A stretch of 64,000 nt of DNA from Fervidicoccaceae archaeon (GCA_038734945.1 JAVYOA010000009.1:62001-126000), one strand, 5' to 3'. Positions 1 to 9,061 are shown, counted from the first letter of the stretch. Numbers and translations: made by a program. Notes: generated by a model from the sequence alone, not told the origin.

Positions 1-243
1 GACCTTCGAATCAATGTTGAAATTTTCCCTCGAGAACTCCTTTGCTATAGAGATATCGTCCATGTTCCCTGGAACGAAAACAATTGAAGAGGAAATCGCC
101 TTAAGTAGATCAACCACGTCTCCATTGCATTCAACATCTCCATGGACTGCTAACAAATCAAACTGCAGGGATGCGCTTTCCTCCCTCAATCTTTTTAAGT
201 TTGCTACATTACAGTGAATGTCCCCCAGCTGGAGGATCTTCAA
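1..243 (-). CDS. Metallophosphoesterase, partial (C-terminus beyond window)
   Basis: Only the first 81 codons lie in the window; the gene runs off the left edge. The reverse strand starts at a TTG and shows three calcineurin-like phosphoesterase motifs in order: GDIHCN near residues 8-13, HGDVE near residues 39-43, and GNMDD near residues 66-70. These are metal-binding motifs of small archaeal phosphodiesterases of the YfcE/MJ0936 type, which hydrolyse phosphate esters in the cytoplasm. It is divergent from the S25e gene with a 77-bp gap. The substrate cannot be inferred. Confidence 0.75.
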   Translation of the reverse strand, partial: MKILQLGDIHCNVANLKRLREESASLQFDLLAVHGDVECNGDVVDLLKAISSSIVFVPGNMDDISIAKEFSRENFNIDSKV

Positions 244-320
244 TCAACATCAGCCCAAAGCGCTATTGGAAGAAATCGTTAATAAACCAATTTAGCAAAC
301 TTCAAGTGGGTAGGAGCAAT

Positions 321-599
321 ATGCCAAAGCAAAAGAAAGAGGAGAAAGGACAGACGGGAAGGAGCGCGATTCAGCAGGCAGAAATGAACGTATCCGCACC
401 AACTGAGCTCATAAGGAGAGCTGAGAGAGAGGTAAAGGGAATGGAGTACATAACCCCATTTTCCCTAGCACAGAAGCTCGGAGTCTCGCTGAGCACTTCA
501 AAGAAGATTCTAAAGGCTCTCGAGCAAAATAAGCTGATTGAGGCTGTAAACAGAAACAGAAGATCTCCCATATATATTTCAAAAAAGAATGAGCAGTAA
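321..599 (+). CDS. rps25e: 30S ribosomal protein S25e
   Basis: A 92-residue basic protein with a lysine-rich N-terminus and a winged-helix core. The segment YITPFSLAQKLGVSLSTSK (about residues 50-68) is the recognition-helix part of S25e, and the C-terminal RRSPIYISK is also typical. S25e is a small-subunit ribosomal protein found in eukaryotes and in Crenarchaeota-related archaea, so it supports the taxonomic call. The ATG at 321 is preceded by GGGTAGGAG with a short spacer. An in-frame start 150 bases upstream is not credible because it would run through the divergent promoter region. Confidence 0.92.
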   Translation: MPKQKKEEKGQTGRSAIQQAEMNVSAPTELIRRAEREVKGMEYITPFSLAQKLGVSLSTSKKILKALEQNKLIEAVNRNRRSPIYISKKNEQ

Positions 600-779
600 A
601 TTTCTCAATTAATAATTTAAAAAACTGATTTTTGCTCAAAATTTTTTGGAAAAGGTTTATTTAGTAGAAGAAACTTTAATGCGATCTCTGAATGCAAAGC
701 TCCCTAGAATATGGAGCATAAGCATATAAGAAAGTGATTCGAATATAAAAATGGAATAAAAAATTGGGGTGAAATTAAA

Positions 780-1139
780 ATGAAGCTAAAGTCCATCTAC
801 GAGGATGAGGATGTGGTCGTTGAGGTAGGACCTCATGACGACGAAATCCCGCAACTCATAATGGATCTCTTCAAGAGAAGAAAGAGACCAATGACATGGC
901 AGCAGCTGAGAGAGCACTTCAGCGCTGTTATCGGGGAAGATAGGCTGAGAAGAGCTCTGAGACAGCTAGTTAAGGAGGAGAAACTTGTTCAGCTAAACAG
1001 AACGACGTATGCAGATCCAGATACGCTGACACCAGAAATGATAGAGGAGCTCGAGGCAAAAAGAAGGATATATTCAGCTAGAGCAAGAAGCTACCTCTAT
1101 GAGTCTATGAGAAGGAGCCTTGAGTCGGAGTCCAACTGA
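780..1139 (+). CDS. Conserved-looking winged-helix-like protein of unknown function
   Basis: A 119-residue soluble, charged protein. The N-terminal 20 residues are acidic (IYEDEDVVVEVG). A helix-rich middle (MTWQQLREHFSAVIGEDRLRRALRQLVKEEKLVQL in two pieces, about residues 39-75) resembles a winged-helix or HTH fold followed by a beta wing ending TYADPDTL. The C-terminus is a basic helix. The SD GGGGTGA sits 7 bases before the ATG. The gene lies downstream of S25e in its own 180-bp AT-rich promoter region, and its stop codon abuts the stop of the convergent peptidase gene. I do not recognise the family; DNA or RNA binding is only a guess. Confidence 0.7.
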   Translation: MKLKSIYEDEDVVVEVGPHDDEIPQLIMDLFKRRKRPMTWQQLREHFSAVIGEDRLRRALRQLVKEEKLVQLNRTTYADPDTLTPEMIEELEAKRRIYSARARSYLYESMRRSLESESN

Positions 1140-2249
1140 TCAAACTTCAATCAACACATCCATTCTGTTCAAAGGCTTCCCCCCATTCTCTGTAACAACT
1201 ACAGTATTTTCCACTCTCATGCCGAGCTTTCTCGGTATATAGAATCCAGGCTCTATGGTCACAACATCTCCCTCCATGAGGACTTCCTCGCTTGCAGGGG
1301 ACAATGTTGGTGGCTCATGGACCTCAACTCCTACACCATGACCCAGTGAGTGTATGAAGTTGATGTCCAGTCTCCTCCATGAAAGAGCACTCCTCGCCTT
1401 TAGGTCCACCTCCTTTGCAGGTATTCCAGCCCTAAGCATATCCAACGATTCGGAATAGGCAGAAATAAGGGACTCAAGCAAGGGCCTATAGGATGATGCT
1501 CCAAAGAGAATAGTTCTTGTCATATCTGAACAATATGAACCCTTTTTCGCACCTAGGTCAAAGACAACAGCATTCCCCCTCCTCAGCTTCCTTTCTCCAG
1601 GGATAGCATGTGGGTTTGAGGCATTTTCTTCTATAGCAACAATCGGATCGAATGCCAAAGCATCAGCACCCTCTCTAAATATAGTGGAAAGAAGCTCTGC
1701 ATAGATCTCCTTTTCGCTTAATCCTGGTCTCAGTATGTTGATTATCCTTTCAAGAGCTCTTTCGGATATTTCCGAAGCTTTTGAAATTAGCTCAATTTCT
1801 TCTGTCATTTTTATTCTTCTGACCATAGTGATTTCCCTGGAGGCATTAACTACTCTCTTTTTCTTCAAAACTTCCTGAAAGGAGTTGAGCAAAATGGGAT
1901 CGGAATCTACTGCAAGGCTTTCAATGCCTTCGGAGATTTTTGAAACAGCGTCAGCCACAGACCCCAATATCACCGGATAGTCTGGGTGGCTGTTGAATGC
2001 TATTTTGCTTACAGCATAAACCTGCATTTTTCCCTCAACAGCCGTGCTTACTTTCCAAAATTCCATCAGGGGGACTAATGCTATGATTTCATCGGTGTCT
2101 TGTTCTATGTATATTACTCCTCCAGCGTCAACTCCGGTAAGATAGAGAAAGTTCCCTCTGTTTACTATCAGGGCTCCCTGGGCACCGCTTCCCTCGAGAG
2201 CCCTCCTAACGAGCTTTATTTTCTTTTCAACCATTTCAGATGCTCTCAA
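1140..2249 (-). CDS. Xaa-Pro aminopeptidase/dipeptidase (M24 family)
   Basis: A cytosolic metallopeptidase that removes or splits proline-containing di- and oligopeptides. The C-terminal pita-bread domain has the complete metal-ligand set: two Asp in FDLGAKKGSYCSDMTRT, His in HSLGHGVGVEVHEPP, Glu in TIEPGFY and Glu in MRVENTVVV. The N-terminal third is the creatinase-like domain. The total of about 370 residues is normal for archaeal PepQ-like enzymes. I place the start at TTG 2249 because GGTGA precedes it by 5 bases; ATG 2234 and GTG 2282 are alternatives. It is convergent with the preceding gene with no spacer (stops at 1139 and 1140) and divergent from the acyl-CoA synthetase gene. Confidence 0.88.
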   Translation of the reverse strand: MRASEMVEKKIKLVRRALEGSGAQGALIVNRGNFLYLTGVDAGGVIYIEQDTDEIIALVPLMEFWKVSTAVEGKMQVYAVSKIAFNSHPDYPVILGSVADAVSKISEGIESLAVDSDPILLNSFQEVLKKKRVVNASREITMVRRIKMTEEIELISKASEISERALERIINILRPGLSEKEIYAELLSTIFREGADALAFDPIVAIEENASNPHAIPGERKLRRGNAVVFDLGAKKGSYCSDMTRTILFGASSYRPLLESLISAYSESLDMLRAGIPAKEVDLKARSALSWRRLDINFIHSLGHGVGVEVHEPPTLSPASEEVLMEGDVVTIEPGFYIPRKLGMRVENTVVVTENGGKPLNRMDVLIEV

Positions 2250-2390
2250 GGATTTCACCAATTTATTACTAGAAAGAAGCACTAATTAAGGTCGTTTAAA
2301 GAGAAAAATTATATTATCTCTCAGTATATTCCATAAAATCGTCATATTTTGGAAAATAAAAGATAATTCAAATTAAAAAAGTGATGATGC

Positions 2391-3800
2391 ATGAGCTCAG
2401 ATTCGGATCTCAGCAAGATAGAGAAGCTCTTTAAACCGAAAACAATAGCAGTTGTTGGAGCGAGCAGAAATGTAGCAAAAATCGGAGGAACTATTCTGAA
2501 GAACATTCTGGTCAATGGGTTCAGTGGGAAAGTATATGCTGTCAATCCAGACGCCACTGAAATAATGGGAGTCCCAAGTTATCCATCTCTTCTCGATATA
2601 CCTGATGAAGTTGATCATGCGGTCATTTCCATTCCAGCAGACAAGGTACCTGAAGTCGTGGAGCAAGCTGGCAGGAAAGGGGTGAAAGTTCTCACAATAA
2701 TATCATCAGGATTCAAGGAAACAGGTAGAGCAGACCTTGAGGAGAAAATAGTTGAGCTTGGTAAGAAATACGGCGTGAGAATTTTGGGCCCGAACATTTT
2801 CGGAGTGGTTTACACTCCAACAAACCTTAATGCTACATTCGGTCCAGAGAAAGTGCTGAAAGGAAAGATAGCCTTCCTTACTCAGAGTGGCGCGCTTGGA
2901 ATAGCACTCATGGCATGGACTGCAATGGAGGGGATAGGACTATCCTCTATTGTAAGTTTAGGAAACATGGCTGACATAGATCCAGTGGATCTGGCCAAGT
3001 TCTTTGAGAAGGATGAGAACACCAAGGTAATAGCAATGTACTTGGAGGGGATATCAACAGGAAGAGGTCAAAGCTTTCTAAATGAGTTCAGAAAGATCAC
3101 GAAGAGCAAGCCGGTCATAGCGCTTAAGGCAGGAAGATCAGAGAGAGGTACAAGGGCTATAGCGAGCCACACTGGAAGCTTAGCTGGAAGTGATGCTATG
3201 TATGATTCAGCATTCAAGCAGTCAGGTATATTGCGAGCAAATGACATTGAACAGCTATTTGACTGGGCAAAAATGCTGGCAAGCGTGGAGAGCTTTGAGC
3301 TGAAAGGAAAGGGTTTTGTAATAATAACTAACGGCGGCGGAATGGGTGTTATGGCAACCGATGCTGCTGAGCTCAACGGACTGCCTCTACTTGAGATGAC
3401 AGATAGTTTGAAGCAGCAGTTCAGAAAGAGCATGCCATGGTTTGGCTCACCAAACAACCCAATAGATCTGACTGGACAGGCATCAGCAGATAGCTATGAG
3501 GGAGCAATCAGGACAGCTCTTGAAAGCGATGCAATAACCGGGGCTGTAATAATGTATTGCGAGGTTGGCTTCCTAGATCCAATAGAGCTTGCAAGAAAGA
3601 TCGCATATACTCTGAAGACTTACAACGTGAAGAAGAAGCCTGTAAATGTTGTAATGCTCGGCGGTGAAAAGACCAGGGAGGCTGGAAGGATGCTTGATAG
3701 AGAGGGAATACCAAGCTATAACATACCAGAAAGAGCAGTCTCAGCAATGGCAGCTTTCTACAAGTATGCTAAGTACAGAGCCGATTCATCCCAGCCGTAG
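2391..3800 (+). CDS. ADP-forming acyl-CoA synthetase, alpha subunit
   Basis: This subunit of archaeal acetyl/acyl-CoA synthetase (ADP-forming) makes ATP and acid from acyl-CoA, ADP and phosphate at the end of peptide or sugar fermentation. The N-terminal CoA-binding Rossmann domain begins TIAVVGASRN (about residues 18-27). Two succinyl-CoA-ligase-like domains follow. The phosphohistidine candidate is in ASHTGSLAGSD (about residues 257-267). At 469 residues it is the stand-alone alpha type, without the ATP-grasp beta domain. No beta-subunit gene is adjacent, so the partner must be encoded elsewhere. GTGATG upstream of the ATG is a usable SD. Other NDP-forming CoA ligases of this superfamily are possible for substrate. 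Confidence 0.88.
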   Translation: MSSDSDLSKIEKLFKPKTIAVVGASRNVAKIGGTILKNILVNGFSGKVYAVNPDATEIMGVPSYPSLLDIPDEVDHAVISIPADKVPEVVEQAGRKGVKVLTIISSGFKETGRADLEEKIVELGKKYGVRILGPNIFGVVYTPTNLNATFGPEKVLKGKIAFLTQSGALGIALMAWTAMEGIGLSSIVSLGNMADIDPVDLAKFFEKDENTKVIAMYLEGISTGRGQSFLNEFRKITKSKPVIALKAGRSERGTRAIASHTGSLAGSDAMYDSAFKQSGILRANDIEQLFDWAKMLASVESFELKGKGFVIITNGGGMGVMATDAAELNGLPLLEMTDSLKQQFRKSMPWFGSPNNPIDLTGQASADSYEGAIRTALESDAITGAVIMYCEVGFLDPIELARKIAYTLKTYNVKKKPVNVVMLGGEKTREAGRMLDREGIPSYNIPERAVSAMAAFYKYAKYRADSSQP

Positions 3801-3918
3801 TAGTCAACAAGCTTAACTTATTCCTTGATCTCTCATTAAAATTTTTACAACCTGAAAGCTCCCTTTTCATGGGAAGAGGAAGTCAAAAATCTTGGTAAAG
3901 CGTCTCAAAAGCTTTTCA

Positions 3919-4923
3919 TCAGGAGGAAGATGGTTCCCTTAGCGCCTTCAGATCGAGAACAATTTCAAGTATGTCTGAGCTGTAGCTGAGTATTCTATAT
4001 ATGCTGAGAATAGCCGAAATGAGGAAAAACCCACATTCATTACTATTTATCTTTATACTTGAAACTCTGTTAATTTCATCATCAATTCTTCGTAAAAGTT
4101 CGACTGTCCTTTCCTGGTTCAACTTCGAAAAATTTCTTATCGCATCCTCTACTATTCTCTCAGCATTTCTTATAACGGAGGAAAGTTCAGGATGTACTTC
4201 GCAATTCGACTTGAAAGCAAAAAGAAGATTATTCGATATATTTGAAATGTGATCGCCGATTCTTTCCATTGCTTTTAAGCCGTGATGATAGTGAAGGGCC
4301 TCAGCCAAATTTCTAATCTTGGAGCTCTGCATGCTGTATTTCCCAGAAAGAACGCCTGAGATGTATCTTGTCAGCGCCAAATATACTTGGTCCACCATAT
4401 CATCCCTTTCAGCAGAGCTTCTCAGCAAGCTTTCATCTCTTCTCTCTAATCCCAATAGTAAATCTTCAAACATGTACTCTATATGCCTGAACATCAAACC
4501 AACGGATTCCTCCATGCTGTGCTCTAGCCTGCTCTCGAGCACCTTCAATGTTATGCACTTTTCATTCTCCTCAATTGTGATAGTGTCCATGGTCTTAGAA
4601 ATGATAATTTTTTTGAACTTATCCATCCATTCAGCCTTATCCGATTTCTCGCTGCAAAAAACGATCAAATCATAACCGGCAATGTAGGCTGATATGGCCT
4701 CCGTAGCAGCTAACGCTGGATTTTCCTTTTGCTTAACCCTGTATACTGATTCCTTAATTTCTCTTTTTTCCTTAATTGGAAGAATTCTGAGAGATCCATC
4801 TGGCTCCACAAGCACTTCAACTTTCGATCCTTTAGCTATGCCACTTCTCTCGGCCCATTCCTTTGGAAGACTTATGATGAGCGAAGATGTTCCTGTGAGT
4901 TGAACAGTTCTAATATAGTGCAT
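3919..4923 (-). CDS. phoU: Phosphate uptake regulator, AbrB-PhoU fusion
   Basis: The N-terminal 45 residues form a SpoVT/AbrB swapped-hairpin DNA-binding domain (VQLTGTSSLIISLPKEWAE, then GSKVEVLVEPDGSLRI). The rest is an all-helical PhoU-like region with two helical bundles, ending near residue 330. Archaea commonly fuse these domains to control phosphate transport. It is divergent from pstS across a roughly 105-bp AT-rich intergenic region (4924-5028), so it probably autoregulates and controls pst from that shared promoter region. Length is normal. Its presumed partner transporter is damaged downstream (see 6229-6957). Confidence 0.85.
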   Translation of the reverse strand: MHYIRTVQLTGTSSLIISLPKEWAERSGIAKGSKVEVLVEPDGSLRILPIKEKREIKESVYRVKQKENPALAATEAISAYIAGYDLIVFCSEKSDKAEWMDKFKKIIISKTMDTITIEENEKCITLKVLESRLEHSMEESVGLMFRHIEYMFEDLLLGLERRDESLLRSSAERDDMVDQVYLALTRYISGVLSGKYSMQSSKIRNLAEALHYHHGLKAMERIGDHISNISNNLLFAFKSNCEVHPELSSVIRNAERIVEDAIRNFSKLNQERTVELLRRIDDEINRVSSIKINSNECGFFLISAILSIYRILSYSSDILEIVLDLKALREPSSS

Positions 4924-5028
4924 AAAGGGCTACCTCTATAAATTATTCTATTTCTATATACTAATATATTTTTTATTTGCAACATAAATAAAAATTGCCA
5001 TTTTTTATTTAGATGTTGAGTGATGCAT

Positions 5029-6219
5029 ATGCTACCCCGAACAATTGTGGCATTCACTTTGGTTGTAGTAGCAATTCTGTCATCCTTAACTCTATATGTA
5101 ATGAAAAGCAGCAATAATGCCAGCACCTATCCAGTAACTACTACGGACTCCCCCGTAACTGCTACTAACCTCTCTGAGAAAAATACATCCGCGATTACCA
5201 CAACAGTGGTAGGAAATGGTTCCAAGATAACTTTGATAGGCTCCGGCTCGACATTTATTTACCCACAACTAGACAGATGGATAAAAGCACTTTCAGAGAA
5301 AAATCCCCAGATAATAATTGAATATAGCCCCAGCGGAAGCGGAACAGGGCAGACACAGTTTATGCAAGGTCTTATTGACTTTGCAGGAAGCGATCCTCCT
5401 CTCACGACCAGCGATTGGGAAAAGGCAAAAAACGATCCTAGGGGAGTGATCCAACTTCCAGTCCTAGTGGGCAGTGTAGTAATAACTTACAATATTCCTG
5501 GGATTGCAAGCAAACTGAAGCTCACAGGTGAAGTTCTCTCCCTTATATATAAGGGTGAAATTGAGTACTGGGATGATAGGAGGATAGCTGAGCTAAATCA
5601 AGGCATTTCCCTACCTCACGAGAAAATTGTTGCTGTTCATAGATCTGATTCGAGTGGTACAACGAACATATTTACTCTTTTCTTGTATAAATCTTCGAAT
5701 GGTCTATGGCCTAGAGACCTTGTTGGAAAAGCTATAGATTGGCCTGTAGACAAGACTGGGAGAGGACTTGGTGGAAAGGGGAATCAAGGTGTTGCAGATA
5801 TTGTATCGAGGACCCCTTACTCACTAGGCTATGTTGAGTATGCGTATGCTTTTCTTCAGAATTTGCCCACAGCTCTCATAATGAACTCCGAGGGCATTTT
5901 TGTTGAGGCAAACATGACAACAATGATGGAAGCAATAAGAGCTAGTATGGATAAGCTCCCACAAAGCCCTGAAGGAGATTTCAATGATTTCTGGAATGCT
6001 GTGATATATTCTCCCGGAAAGCAATCATATCCAGTGACCTCTTTTGCTTTTCTAATTTTTCACAAGGTTTATCCAAGCAACAAGGTAGAGGGAATTAAAC
6101 AGCTAATACAGTTCATAAACAATGAAGGAAGGAACTACATCATTGAGGGCTATGTTCCAATACCAGATGAGCTCGCACGGTTCAATTTGAATAGCCTGAA
6201 TCTTATAGTATCAGGGTGA
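5029..6219 (+). CDS. pstS: Phosphate ABC transporter substrate-binding protein
   Basis: An extracellular phosphate-binding lipoprotein-like or membrane-anchored protein. It has an N-terminal hydrophobic segment (about residues 7-23), a Thr/Ser-rich linker to about residue 60 and a PBP-like domain starting ITLIGSGSTFIYP. The SPSGSGTG segment and the RSDSSGTTNIFT segment are the phosphate-contacting loops of PstS. The ATG at 5029 is preferred over GTG 5020 because GAGTGAT lies just upstream. It is first in the pst operon and 9 bases upstream of the chimeric permease/ATPase frame. It appears intact. Confidence 0.88.
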   Translation: MLPRTIVAFTLVVVAILSSLTLYVMKSSNNASTYPVTTTDSPVTATNLSEKNTSAITTTVVGNGSKITLIGSGSTFIYPQLDRWIKALSEKNPQIIIEYSPSGSGTGQTQFMQGLIDFAGSDPPLTTSDWEKAKNDPRGVIQLPVLVGSVVITYNIPGIASKLKLTGEVLSLIYKGEIEYWDDRRIAELNQGISLPHEKIVAVHRSDSSGTTNIFTLFLYKSSNGLWPRDLVGKAIDWPVDKTGRGLGGKGNQGVADIVSRTPYSLGYVEYAYAFLQNLPTALIMNSEGIFVEANMTTMMEAIRASMDKLPQSPEGDFNDFWNAVIYSPGKQSYPVTSFAFLIFHKVYPSNKVEGIKQLIQFINNEGRNYIIEGYVPIPDELARFNLNSLNLIVSG

Positions 6220-6228
6220 ACTTTCCAA

Positions 6229-6957
6229 ATGAGGAGAAACCTCACAGACAAAATTTTTTTCTTCTCCCTCCTATTTCCCTCAGCTCTTGTACTCTTCACT
6301 CTTATACTTATCTTTTATTCCCAACTGAATCTCAGCCTTCCAATATTTGAGAAACAAGGCTTGGAGACCTTTTTAGGAAAGGACTGGAGGCCTAGCAGCA
6401 TTCCTCCTCCTGAAGGAGGAAAATACGGTCTGCTTCCTGCCGTATTTGGCTCACTATATACTTCCACCATAGCTCTTCTGGTATCTCTTCCTCTATCTGC
6501 TAGCGTTATTGTATTTCTCAACGAGATAGCACCGAAGAAAGCAAGAACGCTTTTCTCAGCAATTTTGGACTTAATGGCAGGGCTATGGGAAGAGGTAAAA
6601 GGGAGACTAAAAGACAAACCTTGGAAACTAAGTGGCGGACAGCAGCAGAGGCTGTGTCTCGCAAGAGCTCTAGCAATAAAGCCAAAAATTCTTCTGCTTG
6701 ATGAGCCAACAGCAAATATCGATCCCATCAATACAGTTAAGATAGAAGAGGCTTTGAAGAAGCTAGCCAAGGAAGGGATGACAATTGTTATGGTGACTCA
6801 CATGCCCCAGCAGGCTATCAGAATAGCCAGCCATGCAATTTTCCTATATCATGGATCTGTAGTAGAACAAGGACCAATTTCCAAGCTGGCTTATGCTCCC
6901 AGCAGTGAGCTGACAAAGAATTTTATCTATGGTGAAGTTTCGCATCTCAAAGCCTGA
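6229..6957 (+). CDS. PstC-PstB in-frame deletion chimera (broken phosphate transporter)
   Basis: This 242-residue open frame joins two unrelated proteins. Residues 1-119 match the start of the PstC permease: a first membrane segment (about 10-30), periplasmic loop, then GSLYTSTIALLVSLPLSA and LDLMAG, the beginning of the PstC transport loop. From about residue 119 it is the second half of the PstB ATPase: GLWEEVKGRLKDK, ABC signature LSGGQQQRLCLARALA, Walker B ILLLDEPTANIDP, and switch His in MVTHMPQQ. The Walker A half of PstB, the rest of PstC and all of PstA are missing. The product cannot form a working transporter. Either the genome lost roughly 1.5-2 kb between short repeats at the shared Ala-Gly codons, or the assembly is collapsed here. 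The last 11 bases overlap the convergent TatD gene. Confidence 0.9.
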   Translation: MRRNLTDKIFFFSLLFPSALVLFTLILIFYSQLNLSLPIFEKQGLETFLGKDWRPSSIPPPEGGKYGLLPAVFGSLYTSTIALLVSLPLSASVIVFLNEIAPKKARTLFSAILDLMAGLWEEVKGRLKDKPWKLSGGQQQRLCLARALAIKPKILLLDEPTANIDPINTVKIEEALKKLAKEGMTIVMVTHMPQQAIRIASHAIFLYHGSVVEQGPISKLAYAPSSELTKNFIYGEVSHLKA

Positions 6958-7804
6958 AAAAGGTCCTCACGTTATCAATGGAAAGCTTTTCTGCTTCATT
7001 TTCAGATATTCTCCCAGCACTTAGCAGATAGTTCAAACTGCTCCCGATTTCCCAAGGATATATCACTCTTCCTGGTCTTTTGGGATCATCTATAAAATCG
7101 CTTTCAAGAAGCAAAAGTGCAGTTCCTCTGGAAGGAATAGCTGCTTCTAGAAGCTCTTTTTTACCGAGCATAGTTGACCACAGTCCCAAGCTCTGGGAAT
7201 CCTTTGAAACTGCCAGAGTAGAATGATGAATTAGAACATAGTCCTTTTTGAACCCAGTTTTCTCAACTAATTTCACTATGCTTTCTGCTGTGAAGCCCTC
7301 GACTTGTTCCAAGTGAAGCTGCATTAGGCAACCCTCATCCTTAGCAACTGTCATGAATTTTTCTAGGGCTTCTTGGGTTATCAATGCAGAAGGAACCTGC
7401 ACCTTGAAGTGCTGCCTTCCAACTTCACCTATGCCATCTATTTTTCCCTCTCTGCACATCTCTCTCAGAATCTCTGCTATTTTGAATGCATATTCCCTAA
7501 CATTATTAGGATTTATTCCTGCTTCAATGAGCCTATCAATTTCAGCGGGATGAAGACCTGCAAAGCACTTAATCTCTATTCCAGAGCTCCTTGCCTCTTT
7601 ACATCCCCTGCTGTGAAGCTCAGCAAGCTCTCTATATTTCTCCACATCAAATATCACTTTTCCTACATAGTCCCAGGAAGGGAGCATTATAAAAGCTGCG
7701 AACCATCCTCCATGTTCCTTGATTTTCTCCGCAATTTTCTTTGCCCCAATTCCGCTGATAGGATTCGAGTGGGAATGCGCATCAGCAAATGGCAGTTTCG
7801 TCAT
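6947..7804 (-). CDS. TatD-like metal-dependent hydrolase
   Basis: A TIM-barrel amidohydrolase-superfamily protein of 285 residues. The metal-binding series is visible: DAHSHSNP near the N-terminus (DxH), GLHPAE, GEVGRQH (equivalent of GEIGLD), LHLEQ, IHHS and LLESDF. TatD enzymes are cytoplasmic nucleases or phosphodiesterases; this sequence is a divergent archaeal branch, so the substrate is unknown. The ATG at 7804 is followed directly by the barrel strand, so the start is secure. It is convergent with the pst chimera, with an 11-base overlap. Confidence 0.75.
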   Translation of the reverse strand: MTKLPFADAHSHSNPISGIGAKKIAEKIKEHGGWFAAFIMLPSWDYVGKVIFDVEKYRELAELHSRGCKEARSSGIEIKCFAGLHPAEIDRLIEAGINPNNVREYAFKIAEILREMCREGKIDGIGEVGRQHFKVQVPSALITQEALEKFMTVAKDEGCLMQLHLEQVEGFTAESIVKLVEKTGFKKDYVLIHHSTLAVSKDSQSLGLWSTMLGKKELLEAAIPSRGTALLLLESDFIDDPKRPGRVIYPWEIGSSLNYLLSAGRISENEAEKLSIDNVRTFFRL

Positions 7805-8260
7805 TGCTCTTTACACCTTTTTAGGATATTCGTTTTCATTGATTAGAAAAGAGACTTTTAAGCATAGCTCACGAGCTTTCTCTTTCCATGCACGCTAATC
7901 TGATTTTCCTTCTTTATGAATAGTTTATGAAGAAGATTAGTAGCTATGAAATATAAGCTTTATAGAGTGCTTATTAGCTATGCTCTTCAACACCATCTCG
8001 TTCAAGTGGTGAAATGTTGAGACAAGAGCTAGAAAATGAGAAGATTGTGGATTTTTTGAAGCAGAAAGTAAGAGAAATAAGCGAACATTCCTATGTAGAT
8101 GTTCTAAATTTTGATTGTGATGAAAAATCATTTCCGCATGATCTTCAAGGAGAAGCCAATATTAGGCAGCTAAGATAAATGAATGCACTAAAAACCAGTT
8201 AGTAAATTACTGAAAAAGGACTTCATACAGATCGATGCTAGTAGTATAGAAGCAATAACA
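7805..8260. other. Gene-poor stretch between tatD-like and nadE genes
   Basis: About 455 bases between two minus-strand genes. It is AT-rich and holds one weak 54-codon plus-strand frame (8014-8178) and a TATA-like stretch (AAATATAAGCTTTATAG, about 7949-7965). A 10-codon frame starting at 7980 reads MLFNTISFKW and stops just before the 54-codon frame. I see no transposase fragment, tRNA or clear hairpin. Confidence 0.5.
8014..8178 (+). CDS. Possible small protein, 54 residues, unknown
   Basis: ATG 8014 opens a frame ending TAA 8178. GGTGA lies only 1-2 bases before the ATG, too close for an ideal SD, while a TATA-like stretch is about 50 bases upstream. The product is highly charged (begins MLRQELENEKIVDFLKQK) and looks like one amphipathic helix followed by an acidic tail. 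It could be a small real protein, the remnant of a longer gene, or chance. No family recognised. Confidence 0.25.
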   Translation: MLRQELENEKIVDFLKQKVREISEHSYVDVLNFDCDEKSFPHDLQGEANIRQLR

Positions 8261-9061
8261 TCAAATACCACAGGATTGAAGCCTGAACCTTTTATGTGAG
8301 CTGGAAATTACCTTTTTCCAAACAGTTTCAACTTTCTCAATTGGAATCCCGGTGAGCCTTGAAGCTTCTTCAACAGTCTCCTGCCTATCCACGAGCATGT
8401 GCAAGATAGTATCAATTTCCTCATAGCTCAAACCAATTTCTCCCTCCGCCGTCTGTCCTGGCCAAAGTCCTGGGGAGCTAGGCTTTCTCCAAATTTTCTC
8501 TGGCACTCCTAGAAATTTTGCCATCTCTCTGACCTGTGTTTTATACAGGGAGATTATTGGATAGACGTCTCCTGCTCCATCCCCCCACTTAGTAAAATAC
8601 CCCAGAAGAAACTCGCTTCTATCACTTGTGGCGGAGACTAGAAGTTTCCTAGTGTTTGCAAGGAAATATAGAGCAGTCATCCTCACTCTAGCCTTAACGT
8701 TGCCCTTAGCTACCCTCTCAGCAGTACCATAGCTCTCTCCAAACATTTTGAGGATCCCCTCAACAGCTTCACTTATGTCAGCTATCACATACCTTATGCC
8801 CAGGCTGTCAGCAACTAGTTTTGCATCCTCAATTTCTCTGATGTCCGTTTCTCTTTCCGGAAGAATGAGCGCATGGACCCTCTCCTTCCCTACACCTCTA
8901 ACAAGGAGATATGCTGTTACAGCCGAGTCAAGACCGCCACTAACTCCCAATACATAGCCTTTAGCTCCACTTGCATCGAGGTAGTCCTTGACGCACTGAG
9001 AAATCCTATCTGCTGCTCTTGCATAGTCGATCACGGGAACAGCAGGCTGCCTATCCAACAT
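8261..9061 (-). CDS. nadE: NH3-dependent NAD+ synthetase
   Basis: This enzyme amidates deamido-NAD to NAD+ with ammonia and ATP, the last step of NAD synthesis. The P-loop of N-type ATP pyrophosphatases is clear: GVSGGLDSAV near residues 39-48. SATSDRSEFLLGYFTKWGD and KPSSPGLWPGQTAEGEIG are NadE signatures for deamido-NAD and ATP binding. There is no glutaminase domain, so free ammonia is used. I start at ATG 9061 (266 residues, normal length), preceded by TGGTGGGT; a start 120 bases upstream would run into the divergent gene region. It is divergent from the LOG-like gene. Confidence 0.93.
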   Translation of the reverse strand: MLDRQPAVPVIDYARAADRISQCVKDYLDASGAKGYVLGVSGGLDSAVTAYLLVRGVGKERVHALILPERETDIREIEDAKLVADSLGIRYVIADISEAVEGILKMFGESYGTAERVAKGNVKARVRMTALYFLANTRKLLVSATSDRSEFLLGYFTKWGDGAGDVYPIISLYKTQVREMAKFLGVPEKIWRKPSSPGLWPGQTAEGEIGLSYEEIDTILHMLVDRQETVEEASRLTGIPIEKVETVWKKVISSSHKRFRLQSCGI

